13,076 bases of DNA from VAZQ01 sp040510815 (lineage in GTDB: Bacteria > Pseudomonadota > Alphaproteobacteria > Rhizobiales > Xanthobacteraceae). Shown in pieces: positions 6,923-13,076 of this stretch (positions within the stretch are counted from its first letter, which is position 1; each line of letters begins with the position of its first letter). The DNA lies in assembly GCA_040510815.1 (NCBI GenBank), contig JBEVIH010000128.1, forward strand, positions 1 to 13,076, written 5' to 3'. The notes beneath the pieces are model-generated. The model was given only the letters and a program-made list of their open reading frames with translations. It had not been told where the DNA came from and did not search any database. The position numbers and the translations under genes are program-made.

Positions 6923-7953
6923 TGGCGCGCGGCGTCACCATCGAGCGCGTGAGCTTCGGCTACGGTGCGACGCCGGTGCTCGACGACGTCAGCCTGGCGG
7001 TCGCCCGCGGCGAGTTCTTCGCCTTTCTCGGTCCGTCGGGCTCCGGCAAGACCACTTTGCTGCGGCTGATCGCGGGCTTCGGCGCGCCGCCCACCGGGCG
7101 CATCGTGATCGGCGAGCGCGACGTCACTTCGCTTCCGCCCTGGAGCCGCAATGTCGGCATGGTGTTCCAGAGCTATGCGCTGTGGCCGCACATGACGGTC
7201 GCCAGGAACGTCGCCTTCGGCCTCGAGCGGCGCCGCCTGGCGCGCGCCGAGATCGACCGCAAGGTGGCCGAGGCGCTGGCGCTGGTCGGGCTCACCGCGT
7301 TCGCCGAGCGCCGTCCGGCGCAATTGTCGGGCGGCCAGCAGCAGCGCGTGGCCCTGGCCCGCACGCTCGTCATCGAGCCCGAGGTGCTGCTGCTCGACGA
7401 GCCGTTGTCCAATCTCGACGCCAAGCTCCGCGTCGAGATGCGCTCGGAGCTGCGCCGCCTGCAGCGCAAGCTCGGCATCACGGCGATCTACGTGACCCAC
7501 GACCAGGAGGAGGCGAACGCCATCGCCGACCGCATCGCGGTGCTCGACGCCGGCCGCATCCAGCAGATCGGCACGCCCGTCGAGCTCTATGACCGCCCGG
7601 CGAACCGCTTCGTCGCGACCTTCCTCGGCACCGTCAACCTGATCGAGGGCCGCATCGAGCCGGATGGCGGTTTCGCCGCCGACGGCTTTGCGCTCGCCGG
7701 CGTCGGCGGACCGGCGGGGCCGGCCTGCATCTCGATCCGGCCGCAGGATGTCGTAATCGGACCCGCCGACGGCGGCCTCGCCGCCACCGTCACGGAGCAC
7801 GAGTTCCTCGGCGCGGTGAGTCGCTACCGCATGCAGCTGGGCCGGCACGAGATCATCGCCGACATCCCGCACCAGCGCGGCGCGCGCATCTACGCGCCGG
7901 GCGTCCAGGTCGGTCTCAAGATCGATCCGCGGGAGCTTGCGGTGCTGCGGTGA
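6922..7953 (+). CDS. ABC importer ATP-binding protein (FbpC/PotA class)
   Basis: Cytoplasmic ATPase driving the importer. The 343-aa product has the full motif set: Walker A GPSGSGKTT (37-45), Q-loop Gln83, signature LSGGQQQR (135-142), Walker B VLLLDE (155-160), D-loop SNLD and switch His193. Residues from about 240 form a C-terminal TOBE-type regulatory domain (SIRPQDV at 271-277), as in the iron/spermidine/maltose-type importer ATPases. The ATG overlaps the permease stop (ATGA), which fixes the start and the operon. The frame stays open far upstream to 4024, but that stretch only shadows the two preceding genes. Confidence 0.94.
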   Translation: MARGVTIERVSFGYGATPVLDDVSLAVARGEFFAFLGPSGSGKTTLLRLIAGFGAPPTGRIVIGERDVTSLPPWSRNVGMVFQSYALWPHMTVARNVAFGLERRRLARAEIDRKVAEALALVGLTAFAERRPAQLSGGQQQRVALARTLVIEPEVLLLDEPLSNLDAKLRVEMRSELRRLQRKLGITAIYVTHDQEEANAIADRIAVLDAGRIQQIGTPVELYDRPANRFVATFLGTVNLIEGRIEPDGGFAADGFALAGVGGPAGPACISIRPQDVVIGPADGGLAATVTEHEFLGAVSRYRMQLGRHEIIADIPHQRGARIYAPGVQVGLKIDPRELAVLR

Positions 7954-7972
7954 ACCTCGAACGGGCGGTCGC

Positions 7973-8500
7973 TCACTCCACCTTCTCGTTCGGGTAGACG
8001 CCCCAGAGCTGCTCCTGCACCGCCCAGCCGTCGAAGCCGGCGCCGGTGATGCGGCACCATGTTCCGCTGCAGCGCTTGACCGCGGCGAGCACGCCCGATT
8101 GCAGGCGGGCGACGATCGCGCCGCCGTTGTCGGCCTTGTCGTAGAGCACGACCAGGTCCTTCTTGTCCTTGGGCGTCACCACCGCGGTGCGCCGACCGGA
8201 CAGCAGCGAGTGGTAAACCCACCCCTCCGAGCCTTCCCAATCGCGGATTCGCCGCCAATTGTCGGATTCCGCCGTGATCTCCACCGGCAGCCCGGCGCGG
8301 GTATAGACGAAGGTGACGTCGTGGTCGCGGGTCGGCCCGCCGCGCACATTGACCCGATCGGGCTTGAGGCTGACGAAACGTGGAACCGGCAGGCCGCTCT
8401 TCGGGCCGGTGGCGACGTCGCCCGCGGCCTGCGCGGCCGCCACAAAGGCGAGCGCTGCCGCAAGAGCGGCGGCGACGACGCAAACTCCCCGTTGAGCCAT
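7973..8500 (-). CDS. Exported protein with two bacterial SH3-like domains
   Basis: A 175-aa predicted secreted or periplasmic protein. Residues 1-25 form a signal peptide (hydrophobic Ala/Val run ending AAAQA). The mature part contains two SH3_4-type (DUF1058-like) repeats. The first, about 41-100, starts RFVSLKPDRVNVRGGPTRDH and ends GWVYHSLLSG. The second, about 103-168, is similar and ends GFDGWAVQEQLWGVYP. Each has the Asn/Arg-Gly-Pro and Gly-Trp-Val/Ala pattern of these domains, which usually bind cell-wall peptide or mediate envelope contacts; the partner is unknown. The ATG at 8500 is chosen for the signal peptide; an in-frame start at 8653 would add 51 residues of no clear character. 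It converges on the ABC operon, with 19 bp between the stops. Confidence 0.85.
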   Translation of the reverse strand: MAQRGVCVVAAALAAALAFVAAAQAAGDVATGPKSGLPVPRFVSLKPDRVNVRGGPTRDHDVTFVYTRAGLPVEITAESDNWRRIRDWEGSEGWVYHSLLSGRRTAVVTPKDKKDLVVLYDKADNGGAIVARLQSGVLAAVKRCSGTWCRITGAGFDGWAVQEQLWGVYPNEKVE

Positions 8501-8739
8501 GTCCGAACCGCGATTCGAAGTCGGGTCTCGAAGTTCCGGCGCTTGTCTTGACACGGCCATCTGTTGCAGAAAGGCCGAAGCCGCGGCCGCGCCCACCGAA
8601 GCGGCGCGCCAGTGTCGACAAGTACGGTTAAAGAGGGCTGAATAGCGCGACAAAGCCCGTCAGCGATGCCGTTTTGCCACACGGCGCGCTGGTCGGCCGA
8701 ATCGCAACCGGCAAGGCGCGCACGCCAAGGGACGAGCAG
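8501..8739. promoter_or_regulatory. Divergent promoter region with two TGTC/GACA palindromes
   Basis: This 239-bp stretch separates the SH3 gene (minus) from the dehydrogenase (plus) and must hold both promoters. It contains TGTC-TT-GACA (8544-8553) and TGTC-GACA (8613-8620), flanked by related bases (CTTGTC..GACAC in both, the second read on minus). A consensus TTGACA at 8548-8553 has no -10 at the right distance. I see no other gene here. Confidence 0.3.
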
Positions 8740-9741
8740 ATGCCGAAAACCAACAAAAAGCCGCTGGTGGTTGTGACGCGCAAGCTGCCCGACAGCGTCG
8801 AGACCCGCATGCGGGAGCTGTTCGACGCGCGCCTCAATCTCGACGACAAGCCTATGAGCCAGGCGGAGCTCGCCGAGACGGTAAAAACCGCCGACGTGCT
8901 GGTGCCCACCGTCACCGACCGCATCGACGCCTCGGTGCTGAGCAAGGCCGGCGACAAGCTCAAGCTGATCGCCAATTTCGGCAACGGCGTCGACAATATC
9001 GACGTCGCCACCGCGCTCGCCCGCGGCATCACGGTGACCAACACGCCGGGCGTCCTCACCGAGGACACCGCCGACATGACCATGGCGCTGATGCTGGCGG
9101 TGCCGCGCCGGCTCGCCGAGGGCTTCGAGATCCTCGAGCACGGCAAATGGCGCGGCTGGTCGCCGACCTGGATGCTCGGCCACCGCATCTGGGGCAAGCG
9201 CCTCGGCATCATCGGCATGGGGCGGATCGGCCAGGCGGTGGCGCGGCGCGCCCGCGCCTTCGGCATGTCGATCCACTACCACAATCGCCGGCGCGTGCCG
9301 GCGAAGATCGAGGAGGAGATCGGCGCCACCTATTGGGAGAGCCTCGACCAGATGCTCGCCCGCATGGACATCGTCTCGATCAACTGTCCGCACACGCCGG
9401 CGACCTATCACCTGCTGTCGGCGCGCCGCCTCAAGCTGATGCGGCCCGAGGCCTACCTGGTCAACACCGCGCGCGGCGAGGTGATCGACGAGAACGCGCT
9501 CGTCCGGCTGATCGAGGCCGGCGAGATCGCCGGCGCCGGGCTCGACGTGTTCGAGCACGAGCCGGCGGTGAACCCCAAGCTCGCCAAGCTGGCGCGCGCC
9601 GGCAAGGTGGTGCTGCTGCCGCATATGGGCTCGGCCACGCTGGAGGGCCGCGTCGACATGGGCGAGAAGGTCATCGTCAACATCAAGACGTTCCTGGACG
9701 GGCACCGTCCGCCGGACCGCGTGTTGCCGTCGATGCTTTGA
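8740..9741 (+). CDS. D-2-hydroxyacid dehydrogenase, glyoxylate/hydroxypyruvate reductase type
   Basis: Cytosolic NAD(P)-dependent reductase of 2-oxoacids, most similar in pattern to GyaR glyoxylate reductases. The 333-aa length is normal. Seen directly: substrate loop ANFGNGVDNID (78-88), Rossmann motif GMGRIG (159-164), and the catalytic triad Arg245 (NTARGEVID), Glu274 (DVFEHEP) and His295 (LLPHMGSAT). The basic run HNRRR (181-185) after the second strand suggests NADPH rather than NADH as preferred cofactor. The start at 8740 has an AAGGGA ribosome site 7 nt upstream and gives the usual N-terminus (KPLVVVTRKLPDSVE). An in-frame ATG at 8674 is less likely. No pathway partner is adjacent, so the exact substrate is inferred from family. 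Confidence 0.92.
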   Translation: MPKTNKKPLVVVTRKLPDSVETRMRELFDARLNLDDKPMSQAELAETVKTADVLVPTVTDRIDASVLSKAGDKLKLIANFGNGVDNIDVATALARGITVTNTPGVLTEDTADMTMALMLAVPRRLAEGFEILEHGKWRGWSPTWMLGHRIWGKRLGIIGMGRIGQAVARRARAFGMSIHYHNRRRVPAKIEEEIGATYWESLDQMLARMDIVSINCPHTPATYHLLSARRLKLMRPEAYLVNTARGEVIDENALVRLIEAGEIAGAGLDVFEHEPAVNPKLAKLARAGKVVLLPHMGSATLEGRVDMGEKVIVNIKTFLDGHRPPDRVLPSML

Positions 9742-9780
9742 TTCTTCTTTTGCGCGGCTGTGGCCTGCCAAAATTTGCTG

Positions 9781-9786
9781 TATGAT
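9781..9786 (+). promoter_or_regulatory. Possible -10 box upstream of the small secreted protein
   Basis: TATGAT matches the -10 consensus at 5 of 6 positions, 32 bp before the start at 9818, in a locally AT-rich stretch between two genes. No convincing -35 is found 16-18 bp upstream, so this rests on the -10 and the position only. Confidence 0.25.
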
Positions 9787-9817
9787 TTGTCCCGCGCAAT
9801 CTGAGGGAGAGCCACCC

Positions 9818-10174
9818 ATGCGGACTCTGTTGCTGGCTGGCGCGGCGGTCCTGGCCTCGATCGCCCTGGCCGTTGCGGCGGTGCTGGCGCCGAAGGACAT
9901 TCAGGCGACGTTCTTCACCGGGCAGGCGTTCACGGCGGCGACGCCATCGAACGTCAAGTTCAAGATGGTGTTCACGGCCGACGGCAAGGTGACGCGCGAG
10001 CCGTTCAGCAAGACCGGCGGCGCCAAGGGCGAAGGCACCTGGAAGCTCACCAATGACGGCTTCTGCACCACCTGGAAGGGCTCGAAGGCCAACTGCTTCC
10101 GCGTGCTCAGCGCCGGCGACAACAAGTGGTCGGTGGTAAAGGGCACGACCGTGGTCGCCACCTGGACGAAGTAG
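9818..10174 (+). CDS. Small secreted protein, unknown function
   Basis: A 118-aa predicted exported protein. An N-terminal hydrophobic segment (about 4-25, LLLAGAAVLASIALAVAAVLA) is a signal peptide or membrane anchor. The mature region looks like a small beta barrel: repeated short strands (VKFKMVFTADGKV, GEGTWKLTNDGFCTTW, NCFRVL, NKWSVVKGTTVVATWTK) and two cysteines 12 residues apart that could form a disulfide. The aromatic-Cys-x3-Trp...Cys-Phe pattern resembles small rhizobial exported domains of the DUF995-like kind, but I cannot confirm a family. The start at 9818 has GAGGGAGA about 8 nt upstream. It converges with the moeB-like gene, 57 bp away. Confidence 0.8.
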   Translation: MRTLLLAGAAVLASIALAVAAVLAPKDIQATFFTGQAFTAATPSNVKFKMVFTADGKVTREPFSKTGGAKGEGTWKLTNDGFCTTWKGSKANCFRVLSAGDNKWSVVKGTTVVATWTK

Positions 10175-10231
10175 CGGAAGACCGACGGTACCGGGGGCAC
10201 GGACGCCGGAACGCGGCGCCTGCCGTCGTCC

Positions 10232-11038
10232 TCAATCGTATTCCGAGCCCGACAAATCGCGGATCGTCGGCCGCTCGCCCGACAGCGGGTTTGCGGGGTC
10301 CCAGGCATATTGCAGCGTCTCGAACCGCATCGCGCGGGCGTCGAACATCACCAGCCGCCCGACCAGTCCTTCGCCGAAGCCGACGATCTCGCGGATCACT
10401 TCCAGCGCCATCATCGACCCGAGCACGCCGGTGAGCGCGCCCAGGATGCCGGCCTCGGCGCAGGCCGGCACGGTGCCGGGCGGCGGCGTCTCCGGAAACA
10501 GGCAGCGGTAGGTCGGATTGGGCTTGCCGTCGGCCCCGCGCTCGTGGGCGCGGATGGTGGTGAGCGTGCCGTCAAACACGCCGACCGCGGCCGTGACCAG
10601 CGGCCTTTTGGCGAAAAAGCAGGCGTCGGAGACGAGATAGCGGGTGGTGAAATTGTCCGAGCCGTCGGCCACGATGTCGTAGCGGCCAATCAGCTCAAGT
10701 GCGTTGCCGGCGGCGAGCCGCGCCGCGTGGGTCTCGACCGCCACGTGCGGATTGAGGCGGCGGATCGCCGCCGCCGCGCTCGCGACCTTCGGCTCGCCGA
10801 TCTCGGGCGTGCCGTGGATCACCTGGCGCTGCAGGTTCGAGAGCGCGACCGCATCGTCGTCGATGACGCCGAGCGTGCCCACGCCGGCGGCCGCGAGGTA
10901 GAGCAGCGCCGGGGCGCCAAGCCCGCCGGCCCCGATCACCAGCACGCGCGCGCGCTTGAGCGCGGCCTGTCCGGGCCCGCCCACTTCGCGCAGGACGATG
11001 TGGCGGGCGTAGCGTTCGAGCTCGTCAGGGCCGAGCAT
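10232..11038 (-). CDS. moeB: MoeB/ThiF/HesA-family E1-like adenylyltransferase
   Basis: Predicted to adenylate the C-terminal glycine of a MoaD- or ThiS-like sulfur carrier, feeding molybdopterin or thiamine synthesis in the cytoplasm. The 268-aa protein begins with the family helix LERYARHIVLREVGGPGQ and has the ATP loop GAGGLG (36-41), DDDAVALSNLQRQ (60-72) and Asp128 in ADGSDNF. Conserved cysteines are Cys179 (YRCLFPE) and Cys193 (CAEAG). The zinc-binding CxxC pairs of E. coli MoeB are not present: the first is TYRC, and near the C-terminus DPANPLSGE stands where a CPVCG-like segment would be. A GAGGAG is present but about 12 nt before the ATG. No moaD, moaE or thiS is next to it, so the MoeB label rests on similarity alone. 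Confidence 0.87.
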   Translation of the reverse strand: MLGPDELERYARHIVLREVGGPGQAALKRARVLVIGAGGLGAPALLYLAAAGVGTLGVIDDDAVALSNLQRQVIHGTPEIGEPKVASAAAAIRRLNPHVAVETHAARLAAGNALELIGRYDIVADGSDNFTTRYLVSDACFFAKRPLVTAAVGVFDGTLTTIRAHERGADGKPNPTYRCLFPETPPPGTVPACAEAGILGALTGVLGSMMALEVIREIVGFGEGLVGRLVMFDARAMRFETLQYAWDPANPLSGERPTIRDLSGSEYD

Positions 11039-11237
11039 GGGCAGCTTTCGCTCCTCAAGACGGAGTCCGCCCGCATCATCCGCGAAAGCGCCGGCTTTGC
11101 AATGTCACGGCGATACCTCAATTGGTCGCGACAGTCGCTCGCGATGCTTTGATCGGCACCACAGTTGCGGCGGCAGGCCGATCGGCTAGGCTGGCGCGGG
11201 CTCATTGCCGCCCAAATCCGGCCGTTGCGGAGTGTCC
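11039..11237. promoter_or_regulatory. Divergent intergenic region, promoters not resolved
   Basis: The 199 bp between the moeB-like gene (minus) and the protease-like gene (plus) should hold both promoters. I could not pick a convincing -35/-10 pair on either strand. The only clear signal is GGAG 5 nt before the ATG at 11238, which fixes the start of the plus-strand gene. Confidence 0.3.
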
Positions 11238-12752
11238 ATGCGGATCGTGGGTGCCCTTCTGGTGCTATTGCTCGCCGCGGCCCCGGCCGTCGCCCAGACC
11301 GACGACGCCGCGTCGCGGCAAGGCGTCACCGCCAAGCCGTCCGCCCATACCACCAAGTTCCGCAAGTCGACCGCCCGAACCACGGCGTTGCGCGCCAAGG
11401 CCGCCGCCAAGCGAACGTCGACCGCCGCCCAGCAGCCGCCCGTCGACGCCGCGGCGCCCGCCGGCGAGGGCACCATCCGCACCGCCGCAGCCGCGGCGAA
11501 GAGACGCCAGCCGGCGCCGCCGCCACCGCGCGACAGTTCGTCGATGCCGCTCGCCGACCGCATCGCCATCCAGTTCGATCTGGCCTGGACCGGCGACTAC
11601 AACGGCCTGATCAACGGCGAGTTCAACGACAAGACGATCGCGGCGATCAAGACGTTCCAGCGGAACCGCAAGTTCAGGGAAACCGGCGTGCTCAACACCC
11701 AGGAGCGCGCCCTGCTCGCCGCCTCGGCGAAGGCCAAGCAGACCCAGGTCGGCTGGACCATGATCGACGACGCCGTCACCGGCGCGCGGCTCGGGCTCCC
11801 CACCAGGCAGGTGCCGATCAAGAGCCAGAGCAAGGCCGGCACCCGCTGGTCGTCGGCGCAGGGGCAGGTGCAGATCGAGACCTTCCGGATCAGGGAGCCG
11901 GGCACCACGCTGCCGGCGGTGTTCGAGCAGCAGAAGAAGGAGCCGTCGACCCGCAAGCTCGAGGTCAACCTGCTGCGGCCGGATTTCTTCATCCTGTCCG
12001 GCATGCAGGGGCTCAAGCGCTTCTACGTGCGCGCCGAGATCAAGGACGGCGAGGTGCGCGGCATGACCATCCTGTACGACCAGGCGACCGAGACCATCAT
12101 GGACCCGATCGCCGTGGTGATGTCGAGCGCGTTCGTGCCGTTCCCCGGCATCACCGGCGTCGCCCAGGTCGGCCCGCTGCCCAAGCGCAAGGTCGAATAC
12201 GGCACCGGCATCGTGGTGAGCGCCGCCGGCCACATCCTCACCGACCGCCAGGTCACCGACGACTGCCACGTGATCGTGGTCGGCGGCTACGGCGACGCCG
12301 ATCGTTTGGCGGAGGACAAGACCGCCGACCTCGCGCTCATTCGCGTCTATGGCGCGCCCGACCTGGTGCCCGCCGCGCTGCTCAACGACGGCGCGCGCGG
12401 CCCCGACGTCACGCTCATCGGCATCGCCGACCCGCAGAGCCAGGGCGGCGCGAGCGCGATCTCCACCGTGGCCGCCAAGCTCAAGGGCGAGATCGTGGAG
12501 CCGGCGCCGCAGCTCGGATTCTCGGGCGCCGCCGTGCTCGACGGCCAGGGCCGCTTCTTCGGCATGGCCGAGCTCAAGGCGCCGGTGGTCGCGGCGGTGG
12601 GCTCGACCAACGCGGCACCGCAGGCCACGGTCGTTCCGCTGTCGACCATCCGCGCCTTCCTCGACGAGCAGCGGCTCACCGCCGCCGGCGGCCGCCCCGG
12701 CGTCGACGCGACGAAATCCTCGCTGGTGCGGGTGATCTGCGTGCGCAAGTGA
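11238..12752 (+). CDS. Exported peptidoglycan-binding and trypsin-like domain protein, catalytic His replaced
   Basis: A 504-aa predicted periplasmic protein. Residues 1-20 are a signal peptide (ending AVAQ). Residues 21-100 are a low-complexity Ala/Thr/Lys/Arg/Pro linker. About 104-165 is a PG_binding_1-type domain (ADRIAIQFDLAWTGDYNGLINGEF, then IAAIKTFQRNRKF), suggesting attachment to the cell wall. About 170-300 is an unrecognised domain. About 315-480 is a trypsin/DegP-like fold: GTGIVVSAAGHILTDRQV, Asp364 in ADLALIRV and Ser429 in GFSGAAVLDGQG. At the usual catalytic His (TNxHV) there is Gln338, so proteolysis is doubtful; the domain may bind peptide or scaffold instead. The start at 11238 has GGAG 5 nt upstream and opens with the signal peptide. 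Monocistronic by context. Confidence 0.88.
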   Translation: MRIVGALLVLLLAAAPAVAQTDDAASRQGVTAKPSAHTTKFRKSTARTTALRAKAAAKRTSTAAQQPPVDAAAPAGEGTIRTAAAAAKRRQPAPPPPRDSSSMPLADRIAIQFDLAWTGDYNGLINGEFNDKTIAAIKTFQRNRKFRETGVLNTQERALLAASAKAKQTQVGWTMIDDAVTGARLGLPTRQVPIKSQSKAGTRWSSAQGQVQIETFRIREPGTTLPAVFEQQKKEPSTRKLEVNLLRPDFFILSGMQGLKRFYVRAEIKDGEVRGMTILYDQATETIMDPIAVVMSSAFVPFPGITGVAQVGPLPKRKVEYGTGIVVSAAGHILTDRQVTDDCHVIVVGGYGDADRLAEDKTADLALIRVYGAPDLVPAALLNDGARGPDVTLIGIADPQSQGGASAISTVAAKLKGEIVEPAPQLGFSGAAVLDGQGRFFGMAELKAPVVAAVGSTNAAPQATVVPLSTIRAFLDEQRLTAAGGRPGVDATKSSLVRVICVRK

Positions 12753-12768
12753 CCGCCGCAGGCGGTCA
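12750..12768 (+). terminator. Hairpin overlapping the stop codon of the protease-like gene
   Basis: TGACCGCC (12750-12757), loop GCA, and GGCGGTCA (12761-12768) form a perfect 8-bp stem. Its first three bases are the TGA stop itself. No T tract follows, so it may protect the 3' end or mark the start of the repeat region rather than terminate alone. Confidence 0.4.
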
Positions 12769-12771
12769 TCC

Positions 12772-12795
12772 CGGAAGCCGCGCAGCGGCTCTCCG
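12772..12795. repeat. REP-like palindrome after the protease-like gene
   Basis: CGGA (12772-12775) and TCCG (12792-12795) flank AGCCGC-GCA-GCGGCT (12776-12790), a 6-bp stem with a 3-nt loop and a single bulged C. The surrounding text (GGTCATCCCGGAAGCCGC..., then GAGATCCACTCC) is like short dispersed palindromes I associate with intergenic regions of Bradyrhizobiaceae genomes. That association is from memory and needs a genome search. Confidence 0.5.
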
Positions 12796-12898
12796 AGATC
12801 CACTCCGCGCGTAGCTCGCATCGCCGGACGCGAACCGCATCCACTCAGATTCACTTTTCAAACAGCCAACGCTACGCAGCCCGGGGACTTTCATCTTC

Positions 12899-12929
12899 GG
12901 GCGCCTGGGCGCGCCCTTTCCCTTTTTCC
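12899..12929 (+). terminator. Candidate intrinsic terminator
   Basis: GGGCGC (12899-12904) and GCGCCC (12911-12916) form a 6-bp GC stem with a 6-nt loop. It is followed at once by TTTCCCTTTTTCC, the most T-rich tract in the window. The orientation suits termination of plus-strand transcription from the protease-like gene, though it lies about 150 bp past its stop. Confidence 0.55.
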
Positions 12930-12932
12930 TTC

Positions 12933-12950
12933 TCCCTCGCGGACGAGGGA
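12933..12950. repeat. 7-bp stem with CGGA tetraloop
   Basis: TCCCTCG (12933-12939) and CGAGGGA (12944-12950) pair perfectly around the four-base loop CGGA. It sits between the terminator-like hairpin and the multi-branch palindrome and is probably part of the same repeat region. Confidence 0.5.
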
Positions 12951-12957
12951 CATGGAG

Positions 12958-13076
12958 CGCCGGGAGGCGCCGGGCGCCTCGGCGAGCGCCCTGCGGACCG
13001 GTTTGGCGCGGTCCGCCACGCGCCGTGGCGGCGGCGCGTGCACCCCAGTGACGTAGGGGTGCGGCGCCTCCCGGCG
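12958..13076. repeat. Multi-branch palindromic element (15-bp closing stem with four nested hairpins)
   Basis: CGCCGGGAGGCGCCG (12958-12972) is the perfect reverse complement of the last 15 bases (13062-13076). Between them four further hairpins are laid almost end to end: GGCGC/GCGCC (12973-12977 with 12986-12990, extendable by one pair using 12972), GCGGACCG/CGGTCCGC (12993-13000 with 13009-13016), CACGCGCC/GGCGCGTG (13017-13024 with 13033-13040) and CACCCC/GGGGTG (13041-13046 with 13056-13061). The whole could fold as a five-way junction in RNA or single-stranded DNA. The closing stem may continue beyond the window. Its identity is unknown. Confidence 0.65.

Larger units (their letters stand above)
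12753..13076. other. 324-bp gene-free, hairpin-dense region
   Basis: No open frame here has coding character. From left to right it holds: the stop-codon hairpin; a REP-like hairpin (12772-12795); an unstructured stretch (about 12800-12885); a terminator-like hairpin with T-rich tail (12899-12929); a 7-bp stem (12933-12950); and a multi-branch palindrome (12958-13076) that continues to the window edge. The packing of inverted repeats suggests one or more dispersed intergenic repeat elements or a structured RNA. Confidence 0.7.

Noticed and set aside
8548..8553. Consensus TTGACA as a promoter -35
   Set aside because: No -10-like hexamer lies 15-19 bp downstream on the plus strand, so it was kept only as part of a palindrome.
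11265..12854. 529-codon minus-strand open frame
   Set aside because: It is antisense to the exported protease-like gene, with repetitive Arg/Gly/Asp/His composition and no recognisable domain.
12958..13076. tRNA or tmRNA-like gene
   Set aside because: The fold is branched, but arm lengths are wrong and no conserved D-arm, T-arm or CCA bases are present.
12753..13076. CRISPR array
   Set aside because: The repeats are inverted and differ from one another; there are no equal-length direct repeats with spacers and no cas genes.

Overview
The window is high-GC chromosomal DNA whose protein-coding genes have a strong G/C third-codon bias. It most likely comes from an alphaproteobacterium of the Hyphomicrobiales, near Bradyrhizobium, Rhodopseudomonas and the Xanthobacteraceae. 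The main evidence is an Irr regulator with the Bradyrhizobium-type haem motif divergent from a fabA-fabB-fabI operon, together with SH3 and peptidoglycan-binding/trypsin-like exported proteins of rhizobial type. No integrase, transposase, phage gene, tRNA, rRNA or CRISPR array was seen.

Layout. Bases 1-105 are the tail of an unrecognised plus-strand gene. Bases 191-2895 (minus) hold fabA, fabB and fabI, the anaerobic-type unsaturated fatty acid branch plus enoyl-ACP reductase. A 208-bp divergent region with several dyads separates fabA from irr (3104-3589, plus). Irr is followed by a terminator hairpin and a second, larger palindrome. Next comes a complete ABC importer (3779-7953, plus): periplasmic binding protein, fused double permease and ATPase. 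It looks like the ferric-iron (FbpABC/AfuABC) class, but the paired tyrosines expected in a ferric-binding protein appear as Asp-Phe-Phe, so the substrate is open.

An exported double-SH3 protein (minus) converges on the importer. A D-2-hydroxyacid dehydrogenase (glyoxylate reductase type) and a small secreted two-cysteine protein follow on plus. A MoeB/ThiF-type E1-like adenylyltransferase lies on minus. The last gene encodes an exported 504-aa protein with a peptidoglycan-binding domain and a trypsin-like domain whose catalytic His is Gln. The final 324 bp contain no gene but are packed with hairpins, including a 15-bp inverted repeat that encloses four smaller hairpins and reaches the window edge.

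The genes are mostly housekeeping and accessory single units. I see no defence or mobile system. The best leads are the structured 3' region, the apparently inactive protease-like protein, the atypical importer binding protein and the dyads around irr.
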